Shown here in pieces: positions 51,911-64,000 of a stretch of 64,000 bases of DNA. The first letter of the stretch is position 1. Each line of letters begins with the position of its first letter. The notes under the pieces were generated by a model. That model was not told where the DNA came from. It ran no database searches and saw only the letters and a list, made by a program, of their open reading frames with translations. Origin of the DNA: Wolfiporia cocos (lineage: Eukaryota; Basidiomycota; Agaricomycetes; Polyporales; Phaeolaceae); NCBI GenBank assembly GCA_029448655.1, contig JACCLO010000006.1, positions 2,852,001 through 2,916,000 of the forward strand, written 5' to 3'. The position numbers were made by a program, and so were the translations under genes.

Positions 51911-54416
51911 ATGCGAACGTGCTTTCTTGCTCTCATACTGACAGTCACATCCGTGGCAGCGGCCCCGAGCTCTGTCAGAGAATGTCAGCATAAGGTCAAG
52001 GAAACGATCAACCCTCCCCGAGGATGGACGAAGGTTGAACCAGCCCCTGCGGACCACACGATCGAGTTGCGCATCGGACTTCCACAATCCAACTTTGCGA
52101 TGTTGGAACAACACTTGTATCAAGTCAGGTATGTCATGCAGATCTCTTGGTACATATTATCGGAATCAACTATTGATGATCTAGTGATCCATTCCATGAG
52201 CGCTATGGGGCGCATCTGTCCAAGGAAGAGGTAGACGCCCTTATTGCGCCACAGGCCGAAAGTGTGGATCTGGTAGATGAGTGGCTTGCATCGCATGGTA
52301 TAGCGACAGAGCAGCTATCCCGTTCCTCTGCGCGAGACTGGATCAAGATCAAGGTCCCTGTCTCCCTTGCAGAGGATATGCTCAAGACTGTGGGACATGT
52401 CAGTTAGTCCTGAATTCTCCGTTCTCACATGTTCATCTAGGAATATCACGTCTGGGTTCACGAGGAGAGCGGCGAAGCCATGGTTCGCACCACGTCATAC
52501 AGCCTTCCAGAGTATTTGCTGGATCATGTAGACGTGATTCAACCCACTACAATGTTCGCTCGCTTCAAAGGCCAAGCCACATCCTATTGGTTTGCAGAGG
52601 ACGAGCGGCCTGTTGTAGACCTAAGCCAGCCCTACATTCCAATACCATCTGCATACAATGGGGAAGTCAATGCCAGCTGCAATGGGTCTATCACTCCGAC
52701 ATGCTTAAAGGAGCTGTACAATGCTGTCGGCTACGTGCCACAGGCTGCGGACAAGAACCACATCGCGTGTACGGGCTATCTAGATCAATATGCTAACTTC
52801 GAAGACTTCAAGCTTTTCAATGAGGCGCTCGTGCCCGAAGCGGCAAACTCCACGTTTGAAGTCATTCACATCAATGGTTTGGCCTCCGCGAATGAGCTCG
52901 AGTTGTGTGCGGGTTGCTGACGTCATTGATATAACTGCAGGGGGTGAGAACAGCCAAAATCTGAGCGACGCAGGAATCGAAGCCGATCTCGGTTAGTCGT
53001 AAATATTGTGATCGATGAGAATTCGAGAAACTAACCATATGAGTCCTCAGATACTCAATATGCGTTCGGGTTGACCTATCCCACTCCCCGGACCTTCTAC
53101 ACGACTGGAGGTAGCCCGCCATATATTCCGGATGATCACACGCCCGAGAATTCGAACGAGCCTTATGCAAACGTAAGGTGTTGCTCTTTTGAAGGGTTTA
53201 TCGATGTTTAGACGCATGGTCCAAGTGGCTCGAGTATATCATGAATGTCGAGAACCCGCCGCAGACGATCTCGACTAGCTACGGCGATGACGAACAAACA
53301 GGTGCAACATCTCTAAATTGCTTGAATGACTCAGCTGATCGCTTCCTGATAGTGCCCGAAAGTTACGCTAAGAGAGTTTGCGCCGAACTTGCTCAACTCG
53401 GTACGTTCTTCAATAGGGAATGTTATCACGAGTCGCTGAATTGTGCTCAGGTGCTCGCGGCGTATCTCTGATCTTCAGCTCTGGGGACTATGGGGTCGGC
53501 GATGGAGACCCAAACCCTGCCACGCAACAGTGTTACACCAATAATGGCCTGAACGAGACGAGATTCATACCCGAGTTCCCAGCTACTTGCCCCTAGTACG
53601 TGCATGCGTAATCTGCTATCACCTCCAACGCGCTGATCTGATATACACGTACACGATAGTGTCACGGCCGTAGGCGCGACTTGGTACCTCCCGGAACGGG
53701 CATATTACATCTCTGGCGGTGGCTTCAGCAATTATGTAAGTATGGTTTCACAGGGAGATGCCATGTTGATGTTCAATCTTGAAAATCCCCGTAGTTCGCC
53801 CGTCCATGGTGGCAAAACTACGCTGTACCGACCTACCTCGACAAGCTTGCCCCAGGGACATATGCAGGGCTCTACAACGCGTGAGTCTTTGGCATACGAC
53901 AGTCCTAGTAATTTTCTAACGAAACTCTCGCAGCTCGGGCCGTGTACGTTCTTTCAAAAACATCGTCTACTATCTTGCTGACTGCATGGGTCCTCATAGG
54001 CTATACCAGACGTTTCGGCTCAAGGTCAATGGTTCAAGATATTCGTAGGCGGCGAAGAGATCTACATTGGCGGCACGTCCGCAGCTGCTCCAACAACTGC
54101 CGCAATGGTCTCTTTGCTGAACGATGCCCGCCTTGCTAACGGTCTCTCCCCTCTGGGCTATCTCAATCCCTTCATCTACGCAATTGGGCGATATGCTCCG
54201 AAGGCGTTGAACGATATCACGGTTGGGAACAACCCTGGTTGTGGAACTGAGGGTTTCAACGTAAGTCAAGACATGTGTTGTGATACAATATTCTGAATTC
54301 AAGACTTTTAGGCTACGGTTGGTTGGGACCCTGTCACGGGCTACGGAACGCCGAACTTTTACAACTTGAAGGACGTTGCTCTGGGGAACCTGACTGCTAT
54401 ACGTGAACTTATCTAG
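51911..54416 (+). CDS. Secreted sedolisin (S53, tripeptidyl-peptidase type) 2
   Basis: Thirteen exons (51911-52128, 52185-52389, 52441-52876, 52941-52991, 53051-53172, 53226-53301, 53353-53400, 53451-53595, 53660-53735, 53795-53880, 53934-53943, 54000-54260, 54312-54416) give about 612 aa. Intron positions and phases equal those of sedolisin 1 and eleven exon lengths are identical. A signal peptide ([16 protein letters not shown]) and a pro-domain are present, then the E-x3-D pair in [20 protein letters not shown] and the catalytic Ser in GTSAAAP. The last exon has GYGTPNF. Protein similarity to the neighbour runs over the whole length, so the pair is a tandem duplication. All catalytic residues are kept. 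Confidence 0.9.
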
Positions 54417-55081
54417 AAGCTCACCGCGTTGTTTCATTTGACCGACGTTGATCATGACGATTACGATGCACCTCGAATGACCAGCGTAATGCCTGAGTGC
54501 CCAACGTGCCCGACTGAGACGAGCAAGTTAGTATATTGCCACAACATGAGTTGACCCATCAGATACTAGCTGAGAAAAAGCAGCATAACGCAGTCTTTCG
54601 TCCGGAGCTGAACACAGAGGATGAGCCAAGAGGCCCAACATACCCTACTACCGGAAACATTCGACACGCGAGAGAGGTACGATAGACGGTAACTTGTTAC
54701 TTACGGTATAAACCTCACCTCATCCTTTGTTTACGGATGTCCAACTTGTGTGCGCGAGAAACACAATGTATCATCTATTCGCAACATCATAGTCGACAAT
54801 TGAAGACTGTGCCTCGGTTTGTCGTAGCCTGTTGCCCGACACGGCGTTATGCAATATGAGATCACGTGGGGCGCGTTTGCAACGCAACGTCTGCGCATTT
54901 GGCGCCGCCTTCAGCTAAGCAATGTTAGTAGTGCCCATCTACCTCGCTTTCTGACATTTATAACTTGGCGGGATTGTTATAAATCCGCCACTCAAAATTC
55001 TGAAGATCGACCCCCTTTGCTCTCTTGTGCTGCGGTTAGACTGATCGAGCTCACTCTTGTCTAATTCCAATCTCCAGAGAG
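54417..55081. other. Intergenic region
   Basis: About 665 bp, no supported gene; promoter of the Arp10-like gene is expected here. Confidence 0.4.
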
Positions 55082-57149
55082 ATGTCCGCGGCCCCTACCA
55101 CACCCAGAAGGCACGCGAGCTCCGACATTGGCAGCACCTCCACAACACCTCACACGACGCGTGTTTCTACATCACATGCCGTTCAATCATCTCCTCACTA
55201 TCAGTCGACGCGCCGACATTCACTATATGGCACGGAAGACCGCATTATCATTGATCCCGGTTCTCGCATCTGGAAAGTGGGCTTCAGTGGCGAGGGCAAG
55301 CCAAGGGACGTCTTCTATGCTGGCGGCGATGGCTGCTCGTCATTGTGGTCTCTGAACCGCGCCTTGGACCTTACTGATAGAGCGGAGGAGGAAAGAATGC
55401 TAGAGGCAAGGCTGCAGACATGCCTCCGTTCTGTGTTCCATCGGTAGTACCTACCGCTCGCTCGCCATTTTCGCTCTCATGCTGACGAACAGCAAGATCA
55501 CTGATGACGGACCCCAAATCCCGTAAAGTCATACTGGTCGAGCATCCACTGCTGCCACTGTATATCAAGGACATGATTGCGCGCATTCTCTTTGACAACC
55601 TGCAGGTAAATACCTAAGTATGGCCATGACGTTCACGTTAGAATTGAATAGCTCAGGTGCCAACCCTCTCCTTTGCTTCGAGCCACTTGTTAGCGCTCAT
55701 GGGAGCAGGGCGAATGACGGGACTAGTCCTGGACTGCGGCTACCTCGAAAGTACAGTCCTCCCAGTAAGTAATATCCACTCCTGACCACTCCAAAACTAA
55801 TCTAGTTAGATCTATTCCTCCCGCCCACTATACCCCCACCTCCGCACGACGCCCCTCGCGGGCAAGCGCCTCTCCTCGCACCTCCGCGCGCTGCTCTTGC
55901 TCTTTGGGACATACCTCCCGCCCCCGACATCGCTCAGCGCAGCCGCGAACATCCCCGCGTCCTCGCGCTCGACCCGTGTTCCTGAGGAGGTGCTCACGGA
56001 CGTTGTGATCGAGGAGATCAAGACCCGCTGCTGCTTCGTCGGCGACGCGCTCGAGGTCTCGGATACCCGCGCGCCCTCGCCCGCGGGCGACGACCCGCTC
56101 GAGCCCGACCTGCCTCCCAGCGACCCTGCCCAATCTGAGTCGTCCTTCTCCCGCATCTCCGCGGACGTGGACATGGAGAGCGCCGCCGCCTCCTCGGGCT
56201 TCTCCGTCGTCTCGCACCCACATGCGCCGGAGCGCGCGCGCCCCGGCGAGAGCCACCTCCAGGCCCTCGCGACGCTCTACACGCGGCACTCGACCGCGAC
56301 GGACTTGCATTTGCGCGTGGACCCGCCGCCGGCGCTGCAGGCGGGGACGGGGCGCGGCACGCTGATCGTCCCCGGGTGGATCAGGGAGCGCGCGGCAGAG
56401 GTATTGTTCGAGGGCGGGGACGTGGACGAAGAGAGTGTTGCGGAGGTGGTGCTGGAGGCATTGCTCAAGGTGAGCGCTCGCACGCCCTCGTCCTCCATGC
56501 GAATACTGAATCTGTTGAACCTCTCGTTTGCCCACAGGTCCCGGTGGACCTCCGAAGGACGCTTGCCTCGTCGATCCTGGTCGTCGGAGGGACGCCCATG
56601 CTCCCCGGGTTCATCCCGCGGCTGCACGCCGAGCTTCTGCGCACCGTGTCCAAGCCGCCGCCCTCGCCCTCGCGCCTGTCCATCCGCCCGGACAGGCCGA
56701 CCCCCATGCCGTACGACCGCTACGCACCGCTGCGCCCGCTCGCGCCCTACTTCGCCATCATGAACAACCCGTCGCCGCCGGCGCCGGCATCGGTGCGCGG
56801 GAGCGAGTCTGCTGGGAAGGCACCTGCCTTCACGCCCGCTGGGTTGGCGTGGATCGGCGGGTCGCTAGCCGGGTGCGTCAGATTTTCTTGTAGACAGATT
56901 CAGGCTCGTTGACGGCTCATGGGCAGAGCGCTGAAGACGGGGGGCTTGGAGATCACAAGGGAGAGGTGGGACGAGGCGGCGCTCATGTCGGGCGGAAATT
57001 ACGGCGTGCGGGCGGACGCGGACGCGGTGAGCTCGTCAGCGAGGAGCGTACTCCCGGACTGGACAAGAACGCCGCTGCCAGCTGGCGCGCCGCATGCCGT
57101 GCGGGCGCCCACGTTACATACATCGTCGCAAGCGGCAGTCGGTGCATAG
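55082..57149 (+). CDS. Actin-related protein 10-like (dynactin pointed-end subunit)
   Basis: Six exons (55082-55443, 55497-55605, 55657-55764, 55810-56469, 56538-56872, 56927-57149) give about 598 aa. After a Ser/Thr-rich N-terminus comes an actin-like opening (IIIDPGSRIWKVGFSGEGKP), then KVILVEHPLLPLYIKDMIA, SFASSHLLALMGAGRMTGLV, VLDCGYLESTVLPIYSSRPL and LVVGGTPMLPGFIPRL, then AGLAWIGGSLAGALK and a degenerate C-terminal actin region ending near ITRERWDE. The pattern fits the divergent fungal Arp10/Arp11 of dynactin, which caps the Arp1 filament. A long acidic, low-complexity insert lies at about residues 255-330. The acceptor at 55496 keeps the frame through DPKSRK. Confidence 0.83.
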
Positions 57150-57458
57150 TCTATTCGCATGACGGGACGTCTATCATTGCCAACGCGACGGTCTCCCTAC
57201 TCTAAGTACAGGTTACTTTTATGATAACACTTACAGAGACAATGGAGGAGGTGGAAGAGATGGAGCACAGACCAACCATTAACCTACAGGAAAGCGAACA
57301 ACGAACAGGTGAGCCTGGCGAGCAACTCGCGCTAGAATATAGGGCTATAGTTTCAGGAGAGCATAAGTCAGTCAAAACTACACAGTGTACAGCGGAATGA
57401 CAACGAAGTCGGAAAGGCGTATGAGCCGGGGGCACACGCTGATGCGAGCTGGAGTGCA
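57150..57458. other. Convergent spacer
   Basis: About 310 bp between the 3' ends of the Arp10-like (+) and PB1 (-) genes; no feature seen. Confidence 0.4.
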
Positions 57459-60104
57459 TCATTGCGGCCTCGTGTGGAACACCCGGATCGTAAGCTTCGC
57501 AGCGCAGCCTGCGACAGCGGTCTGCCACTCCTCGTCGCTCGAGACGAACCTGAGCAGATTCACATTCTCCGTGGCGACGGTCGAGCACGAGTTGGACCGC
57601 GCGCGGCCGCTGCCCTGCCGCGCGCGCTCGCCCTGCAGGACGTACCCGATCACGAACGTCTCGGGGAGCGGCACGCCCTCCTGCCGCGCGAACTTGTCGC
57701 GCAGGCGTTCGCGCACCTCCGCGAGCGGCGTCGCGAGCCCCGCGCGCAGGAGCACGATTGAGTCGTTCAGCATCGCCTTGATCGTGATCGTCTCGTGCCC
57801 GCCGGAGAGGCTCGTCGGGCTCGTGACAGAGGTGGACGCAGACCCGGGGCGCGCGGGAGAGTCGGGCGCAGACCCGGGCTCGGACCAAGGGAGGTGGAAC
57901 TGGCGCGCGGCAGGCACGCTCGAGGGCGGTCTGGGGAAGCCGAGCGAGTCGCGCGCGTGGCTCTGCGCGGAATCGGCGGGCGAGGCGGAGCGCATGCTCG
58001 GGTCTGAGGCACATAGTCAGCATCTACGTCTGCGCATACAAACGATGTGTGAAAGGTGCGCACCGTAGAAGTATGCGTCGAGCAGCTCCTCCTGAGGGTC
58101 ATACTCCACTTCGTCTTGCAGTGCGTGCGGGGGCGGGGGCGGGACGATGGACAATGCGCTTGGTGGGCGCCGCGCGCCACCGAGCTGAGTGCGGTGTGCG
58201 GGTTCTGCGCTGCCGCCGGCACCTGCGACCGGCGGCGGGGACCAGCGGCGCGGGAGCACAGCGTCGACGCTCGCGCCAGACACGAGCGAGTTCATCGTCG
58301 CGATGGACGCGCGGTACCCGTGCCCGTTGCGCGCGGGCGCACACGAGGGCGCACCGAACCCCGCGACGAGGCTGTCCGCAGAGAGTGAGGACATGCGCCA
58401 GTCTGCGTGGTCGAACTCGCCGAGCTCCGAGAACGTCAGCGTCGAGGGCGCCATTGATGGCGGACGCGACGTGCCGGGCGTGACGGGCGACGCGGAGTCT
58501 GCCTGCGAGTACTGCGCCGAATCCGTGTCGAGCACGGCAGGCAGCGCGTACCCCTCCTCCGCTGATCCATCCTCCTCGCCGTACTCGTGCCCTGCGCCCT
58601 CTTCCTCCTCTTCCTCCTCCTCCTCCTCCTCCTCCTGCATCGGCGAGAACACAATGCAATTCCTGTGCCCCAGCTCCGCAGCCAATACGCTGTGCGGCCG
58701 CCGCGGGTTTCGGGGCGGGCGCGGCGGCGGCCCCGCAGCAAGGACGACGTCGCCGAGCGCAGCCGCGAGCTGCGACCCGGCCTCGGCCTCGCGCTCCTCG
58801 GGGAGCGCGCCGAGCCCGCGTGCGAGCAGTACGGGCACCTCCTCCACGTGCGCGTACGCTTCGTCCTTCTCCTTCTCCTCCGCACCGTGCGCACCGTCCC
58901 TGCCCTGCGCCCGGCGTGTCCAGCGAATGGACGGGATGCGTGACGTGGCCGAGCGGGGGCCGGGCGGGACGTCCACGACGCCGGCATCGTCAGCGAGGGG
59001 CGTGAGCGTGAGCGCGAGCGAGCCACGGTCAGACACGGAGAAGGGGAGGCCGCGCGCGTGGGCATCGCCGGAGGACGCGGACGTGCTCCCGCTCGAGGAG
59101 GACATCACACGTGGGCGGGGCGGGGCGGACATGGGCATCGTGAGCGGCACCGAGGGCGTCGACGAAGAGAAGTACATCGAGAATGCGGAGGTCGTGCTCG
59201 CGCGGGCGAGGTCCGCAGCGGAGCCCGCGCTCGCGGGGCGGGCGTCGGACGCCTTGCGTACGAGGTCGCGGTCGCGGCGCCAGTAGCCAAAGAAGTCGCG
59301 CACGACGCGCGCCTCGCGGAGCTCGCGAATGAGCATGGGCACGTCATCAGCGGTGAGGGCTTCGATCATGTCCTTGAACTCTTTCGAGCGCTGAGTGATG
59401 GTGGCTGGGCCGGCGCGGAAGAATGTGCCCTTCTTGGTGAGGCGGGGCACAATCTCGTGGATGTCCTTTGCGATCGTGCGCGCGTCGGGGCCGGGCGGGA
59501 GGCTCTCGAACGAGGCGGCCGCGTCCGCACGGACGTAGATGCCGTTCTTCTTGACGCCCTTGCCCGCGGCGAGGCGCGCGCGCTTCGTGCGCGCCATGAG
59601 CGCGTACTCGGACTCGAGCATGTCCTGGAAGTAGAGGCAGTCCTCCCAGCGGCGCCAGATGTCGTACGCGGTGTGCATCGAGCCGCCCGAGGACGTGCTG
59701 TGCGCGGAGGACGAGCGGTCGTCGTGTAGCACGCCGTCGCGCTCACGCTCCGAGAGCGGGTAGATGCGCATGCCGTAGCAATAGCCGCTACCTGCGGGGA
59801 GGTGAGTGGCCGGCGCGCGGACGAATGGAGGCGCGGACACGCACCAAACTTGGTTGCGGGGAGGACCTCTACGGCAAAGTCCTGCGGGGCGGCGCGGAAA
59901 ACGGCGCGCTTGTAGTTCTGCGCGTCGGAGTGAGCACGACGTCTGCAGGAGAAACGGGGAAGACGTACATGCTGCATGGGTGGGCCGCCGAGCGCACCAG
60001 TGCCGGGGCCACCCTGTGATCCATCGCACGGGTGAGACGGGGGCGGGCGACGTGGAAGGTGTGGGACTTACCAGCATGTCGCCGGAGTAGAGGAGAGTGC
60101 TCAT
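57459..60104 (-). CDS. Unrecognised protein with C-terminal PB1-like domain
   Basis: Four exons (60104-60072, 59917-59845, 59791-58064, 58003-57459) give about 792 aa. I do not recognise the N-terminal module (about residues 1-220; blocks YKRAVFRAAPQDFAVEVLP, YDIWRRWEDCLYFQDMLE, PRLTKKGTFFRAGPATITQR and REARVVRDFFGYWRRDRD), which is well structured and likely conserved. The middle is low complexity (Ser/Ala/Pro/Arg, with a run of about a dozen Glu). The C-terminal about 120 residues look like a PB1 fold: a basic/hydrophobic first strand (TITIKAMLNDSIVLLRAG), a helix (VRERLRDKFARQEG), then the LLRFVSSDEEWQTAVAG segment. PB1 domains pair with other PB1 domains in signalling scaffolds. Partner and role are unknown. 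Confidence 0.75.
58597..58640. repeat. (CCT)n trinucleotide tract in the PB1 gene
   Basis: A run of CCT/CTT triplets on the plus strand encodes the poly-Glu stretch of the minus-strand protein. It stays in frame and could vary in length between strains. Confidence 0.75.
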
Positions 60105-63100
60105 CCCTGCGGCAAGATGAGCCTGACCGTAGGGACCAAGTCCAGAGTGGGCAGCCACGGCGGCAGAAGGGGGCGGTTACGAGGATGGACGAGTCGCGGC
60201 GCCTGGGCATGCGAGCGATAAGGCACGCCCACGCGCACGGCAGCAGCGGACCACTCACCCGCGGTAGAGAACAATTGGGAGCCGGTGCGGCAAGACAATA
60301 GGGTCGGTGCGCGTGCGTGTGCGTGTGTTGCAGGCTGTAGCACGGAGCTCGCGTCCACGTGGGGTCAGCAGTAGCACCGGCGGCGGTGGCAGGTGGAGGG
60401 GGCGGGAGGGGAGCGGGGGAGGAGAGGGGACCATGTATTACTACTGAGTCTGCACTGATCAATGGCAATGGCTGTCGATTGGCTAAATTATCTCGAGGCA
60501 CGCCGGATATATATGGCTAGCGCACGGCGTCATCACGCGCGATCACCTCGCCCGTAATCTAATCGCGCGCCGTGCTCGCGTGCCCCGGTGGGAGGCATGA
60601 GGCTACCACCTCGCTCGCCACATGCGCGCACTGGCCCCGCGAAGGACGTGCGCAGCAGCCCCCGCGCTGTAACTGGTGCTGACCGCGCATCGCCAGATGC
60701 AGCCCGGGGGAATTCCCCGCGAAATCAGATGCCTGCACAAGATCTGTCAGTGCGCGCCTGCGCTGTCTCGCCCGTCGTTCTCTGCCACCATTTGATCGCA
60801 CGCTGCCGCGCTGCCAGTATCTCACTCCCAGCAGCCGCTCCTTGCAACCCGCACCTTGCACTAGTGCCGCGAAACGACCCTGCCGTTACTGCTGTGCCCG
60901 TCTTGTCCGCGGCCTTGGCGGGCAATTTTGCACCCAAGCTCGACGCACAGCGAGGACGGATACTCCGTCCGTGCGCGCCCGCGCCCAGCCATTTCAGCAT
61001 CGAGAAGAACATGTGTGCCCTCCGTCCCAGCTGCGTGCGTCGCCGGTGCGGGAACACCATCTCCACGTCTGCGTTTGCCGGGATGAGCGATGACCCGCCC
61101 GCCGCCGGCAAATTCCCGGCGCTGGCCCCGCGCCCTTTGGCACGGGCACCCCACGGCGGCTTGTCCGTTTCACGCCTTACGTCTCGCGGTGCCGCACGTC
61201 GCACGTCTCGCGTCGCACGTCCCCAGCAGCGCTTGAGCAGTCCACTGGTGCAACTTGTCCGTCCTTGGCCTGGCCGGCAATAACGCTGCACAGGACGTGT
61301 CAACATACGCAGGTCAGTCCCGTAACGCCAATATTATATTGCATAGGTACGCGAGCGAGACCCGACACGTGGCATGGAACGTACCCACCGAAGCGCACCG
61401 ATCGCGCCACAAGTCTTAGCCCGCCCCGCCTACTCCCTGAAACATGCGGACGGACGTTCACCCGCGCCCGGCCCGTGTTTGAACTCGGTGAAGCAGGGGG
61501 CGGCGTCGAGAGACCACCCGCCGCTCGCGGGGCGGCGTGCCGGCAGCGGTCCGCATATCTTCACAATATGGTGAACAGTGCCCGCCTATGGAGACTCGGT
61601 TAAGCGTATCGTGGGAGGGGCCGCTGGGGAAGGGAAAGGAGGTTGCTGACAACGAAAGCGCGAAAAACCCACAATGGATATACGAATGGCTGCGTACCAT
61701 CAATTGTAGAATAGATAGAGAAACAAAGTGACCATTGAATGTAATAATGCTTACGCGATCCTCTCTGAGCGAACGATCGGCGTCTTACTGGTGAAAGCAA
61801 GCGTCGCGTTTGCTTATGCTTAGACCCAGAAGGCAAGCTCGAGCAAATCGCGGAGGGAGAGATAGGATTGCGACGCGTCGTGGACCAATACTTGATGTTA
61901 TATACAGGAGCGACCAATTGAAGAGGCGACCGAAGAATGACAGAAGTCAAACTTGTGAAGAGGAACCGATAGAAGGCAGTGATCGTATTACCCGATCGAG
62001 TAGAACGATTACCATATAAGTCCAGTGGCTGTCTTTCCATGTGAAGTAAAATACAAGAACCAGGTGCCGCGTCATCGGTGCAAACACGTCCGCTATACCA
62101 TCGGGTATGACGTCCAGTATGCGCAATGTCTCGAACACCACTGGCAGACTCCAGATCAGTTCGATGGGGAATACAGAAACGAACCGCACAGGTCAACTAA
62201 GGACATCACAAGTTGAGGTGAGTACACCGCTCGTTCCAGAGTGTTCAACATTACTTATGTAATGAAAGACGAGAAACGGAAGCACGATTGTGACTGCGGT
62301 CCAGCACGAGAAGCCCGTAGATGTTTGCGAGTTGCAATGTTGAGACCGGAAGCGAGTTGGAGCACGATGAGAAGAAGTTGGGATGATGCCCAAACGCGAG
62401 GTGTCGAGATGCTGAGGTACGGGTTGTATGGGGACTATCGACCTGACATTCCCGCGCGCCAATTATATTCGGCTCTGACTCCTCCCCCGCTTTGAGTTAT
62501 GCTCCCATTTATCAACTGCATCTTTGTATATGCTCTAGACATATGCTTAAAGTATTTCGTCAAGTTCTGACAAACGGTTCGTTGCCAGTGAACACACATA
62601 TATCCGTGATTGCCTATTTTAGATGAGATGCACTATGTTTTGAACAGCTGTAGTCTACACTTGAAACAGAGCATGAGTCTAATAGCTTCTGAATTTACTG
62701 AGGCCATTTCTGAGTATAGTCAAAGATGTAGAGAATCAGAGTGAAGTTGAGGCTACCAGAAATGACAGAAAGTGGGCGTGACAAATGAGTGACGTATGGA
62801 ATGGAGGAGTAGCGCACGCGGTTGAAACTCGGAGTTTCCAAATTGAGGGGTAGTCACGCTGGGGTTTTCTGTTACTTTGGTATGTTTTGCTCGATACTCC
62901 ACACGTCCACCAGCAATGCTTTGGATATTTTAATATATATACTTCATACGTTGGTTGATATATCCCACCCATGAGTTTAAGTGCGTTGGCCAATCGAGAA
63001 AAACCCGAGTTCAAAGTAGTGGGGAAAGGAGTGGTAGTACACTGTATAGGACTTGACGTCCCGCGCTACCCCTCAACACCGCCCGGCCATCTGCATCTAT

Positions 63101-64000
63101 CCCGCGCGCTCAACCCGGCGTGGTGAGATCATGATACAATTCGCACGTGAGAGACCCAAGCACGGTCGTGAGGGATGCGACGAAACACACCGGATGCAAA
63201 TTACACCCTAGGATGCGAGCGGCGCGCGCGTCCGCCCGTGGCGCGCTGGACCATTGCTCTCACGCCGGCATCCGAACAGGCCGGAGCGTTCTGCTGCAGT
63301 ACGCCGCGCACATCTCCCGTAACACAAGCGCAGCGCACAGGAGCGCGATGCGCAGGCGAGGTGCGGACAGCCGTCGTCGCCGGACCGCATGCGGTGACTG
63401 ATGCATCGATGCGCGCCGGGCAGATTCGAGCCTCGCGGGAGGACAACTGCGCGCGCGACCCATCCGGGATACCAGACTGTAGTGGTGCATGTGTGCAAGA
63501 CACCGTGCCTGCGGCCGTCATGGTCAGATAGCGTGTGCGCTGGGATGGCTGTACAGCTCAGCTTCGCGGCGCCCTTCCTCGGATACCGACGCTGACGGTC
63601 GCACAGACGGTGGCTCCGTGAGTCCCTCGTGCCCGCGCGCAGGCAGCAGGCATTGCACATACCGCATGCCCCGCGACGCGAGCGCCACACTCGACCTGAC
63701 TTGGCTCACTCAGTCATGACCTCGACAGGTGACCATAGCGCGCGGTTAACACAGGCATGTGCACCCGGCCTGACGGTCATCGCACTAATTCCCAATGTAG
63801 CGTATTGAAGCTTCATGGTGCCCGCGGGGCCCTGCATTCCCCACGGCTTGGGTCCACCGCCGCATCTGCGCCACTACGGTGCCTGGTGCTTGTTCGAATA
63901 AATGGGATGCCGTTCTGCTTCTAAAGTTACCGTACGCCCCGGGGATACTGCGGCGATGCTTACAGAAGGCTCCTGTGGTTGGGATATGTCCACGAGAAAT
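60105..64000. other. No supported gene; GC-rich then mixed sequence
   Basis: About 3.9 kb. The part to about 61,300 is GC-rich with CpG-rich clusters and long but featureless open frames on both strands; it includes the promoter of the PB1 gene. At 62,460-61,600 minus-strand frames have hydrophobic stretches (TAVTIVLPFLVFHYIS, RHLVLVFYFTW) that may be debris of a membrane-protein gene, but no exon chain could be built. The last 1 kb again has only featureless frames. Confidence 0.35.

Noticed and set aside
60588..61306. Long open frames on both strands (231 and 193 codons)
   Set aside because: They are antisense to one another, rich in Arg/Ala/Pro, without start context, introns or similarity.
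63147..63719. Overlapping frames near the right end of the window
   Set aside because: Five frames are open at once because of GC-rich composition; no family signal in any of them.

Overview
The window is chromosomal DNA of a filamentous basidiomycete, most likely an Agaricomycete and plausibly a polypore. Genes are split by many 41-65 bp GT-AG introns. Gene content fits this: a DUF6535 membrane protein, secreted sedolisins, small Zn2Cys6 proteins, a chromodomain Ty3/gypsy element and a LINE with RNase H. Exon joins below were worked out by hand from splice signals, reading phase and family similarity. Every multi-exon model closes in frame, but none was tested against a database.

Left part (1 to about 29,340) is repeat-rich. 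A DUF6535 gene and a decayed paralogue are followed by a non-coding LTR-type element (4593-6746, target duplication GGATC). A Ty1/copia element (7038-22773, duplication AAATG) has been opened by three insertions: a foldback element that itself holds a solo LTR, a full-length Ty3/gypsy chromovirus (11356-19815, duplication CCACT) and a second foldback element. To the right, a decayed MFS transporter gene carries another foldback element, with a solo LTR inside it, in one of its introns. A decayed LINE RNase H region is cut by a solo gypsy LTR (duplication GTGCA) and borders a third foldback copy. The foldback elements carry two outward-facing tRNA-like modules with recognisable A and B boxes, share short termini and make 7-bp target duplications. 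The chromovirus encodes a dUTPase domain between protease and reverse transcriptase, and a separate zinc-knuckle ORF3 overlapping the end of pol.

Right part (30,339 to 60,104) is gene-rich. In order: an FG nucleoporin of the Nsp1/Nup57/Nup49 type (-), a 70-aa Zn2Cys6 protein (+), an arrestin-like adaptor with a PPEY motif (+), a peroxisomal adenine-nucleotide carrier-like protein (+), a lysine-methyltransferase-like protein (+) with a truncated tandem copy, an Atg22-like vacuolar effluxer in 18 exons (-), the MICOS subunit Mic60 (+), two tandem sedolisin proteases with the same 13-exon structure (+), a dynactin Arp10-like protein (+) and an unrecognised protein with a C-terminal PB1-like domain (-). 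These are mostly housekeeping functions and do not form one pathway. The last 3.9 kb (60,105-64,000) shows no gene that I can support.
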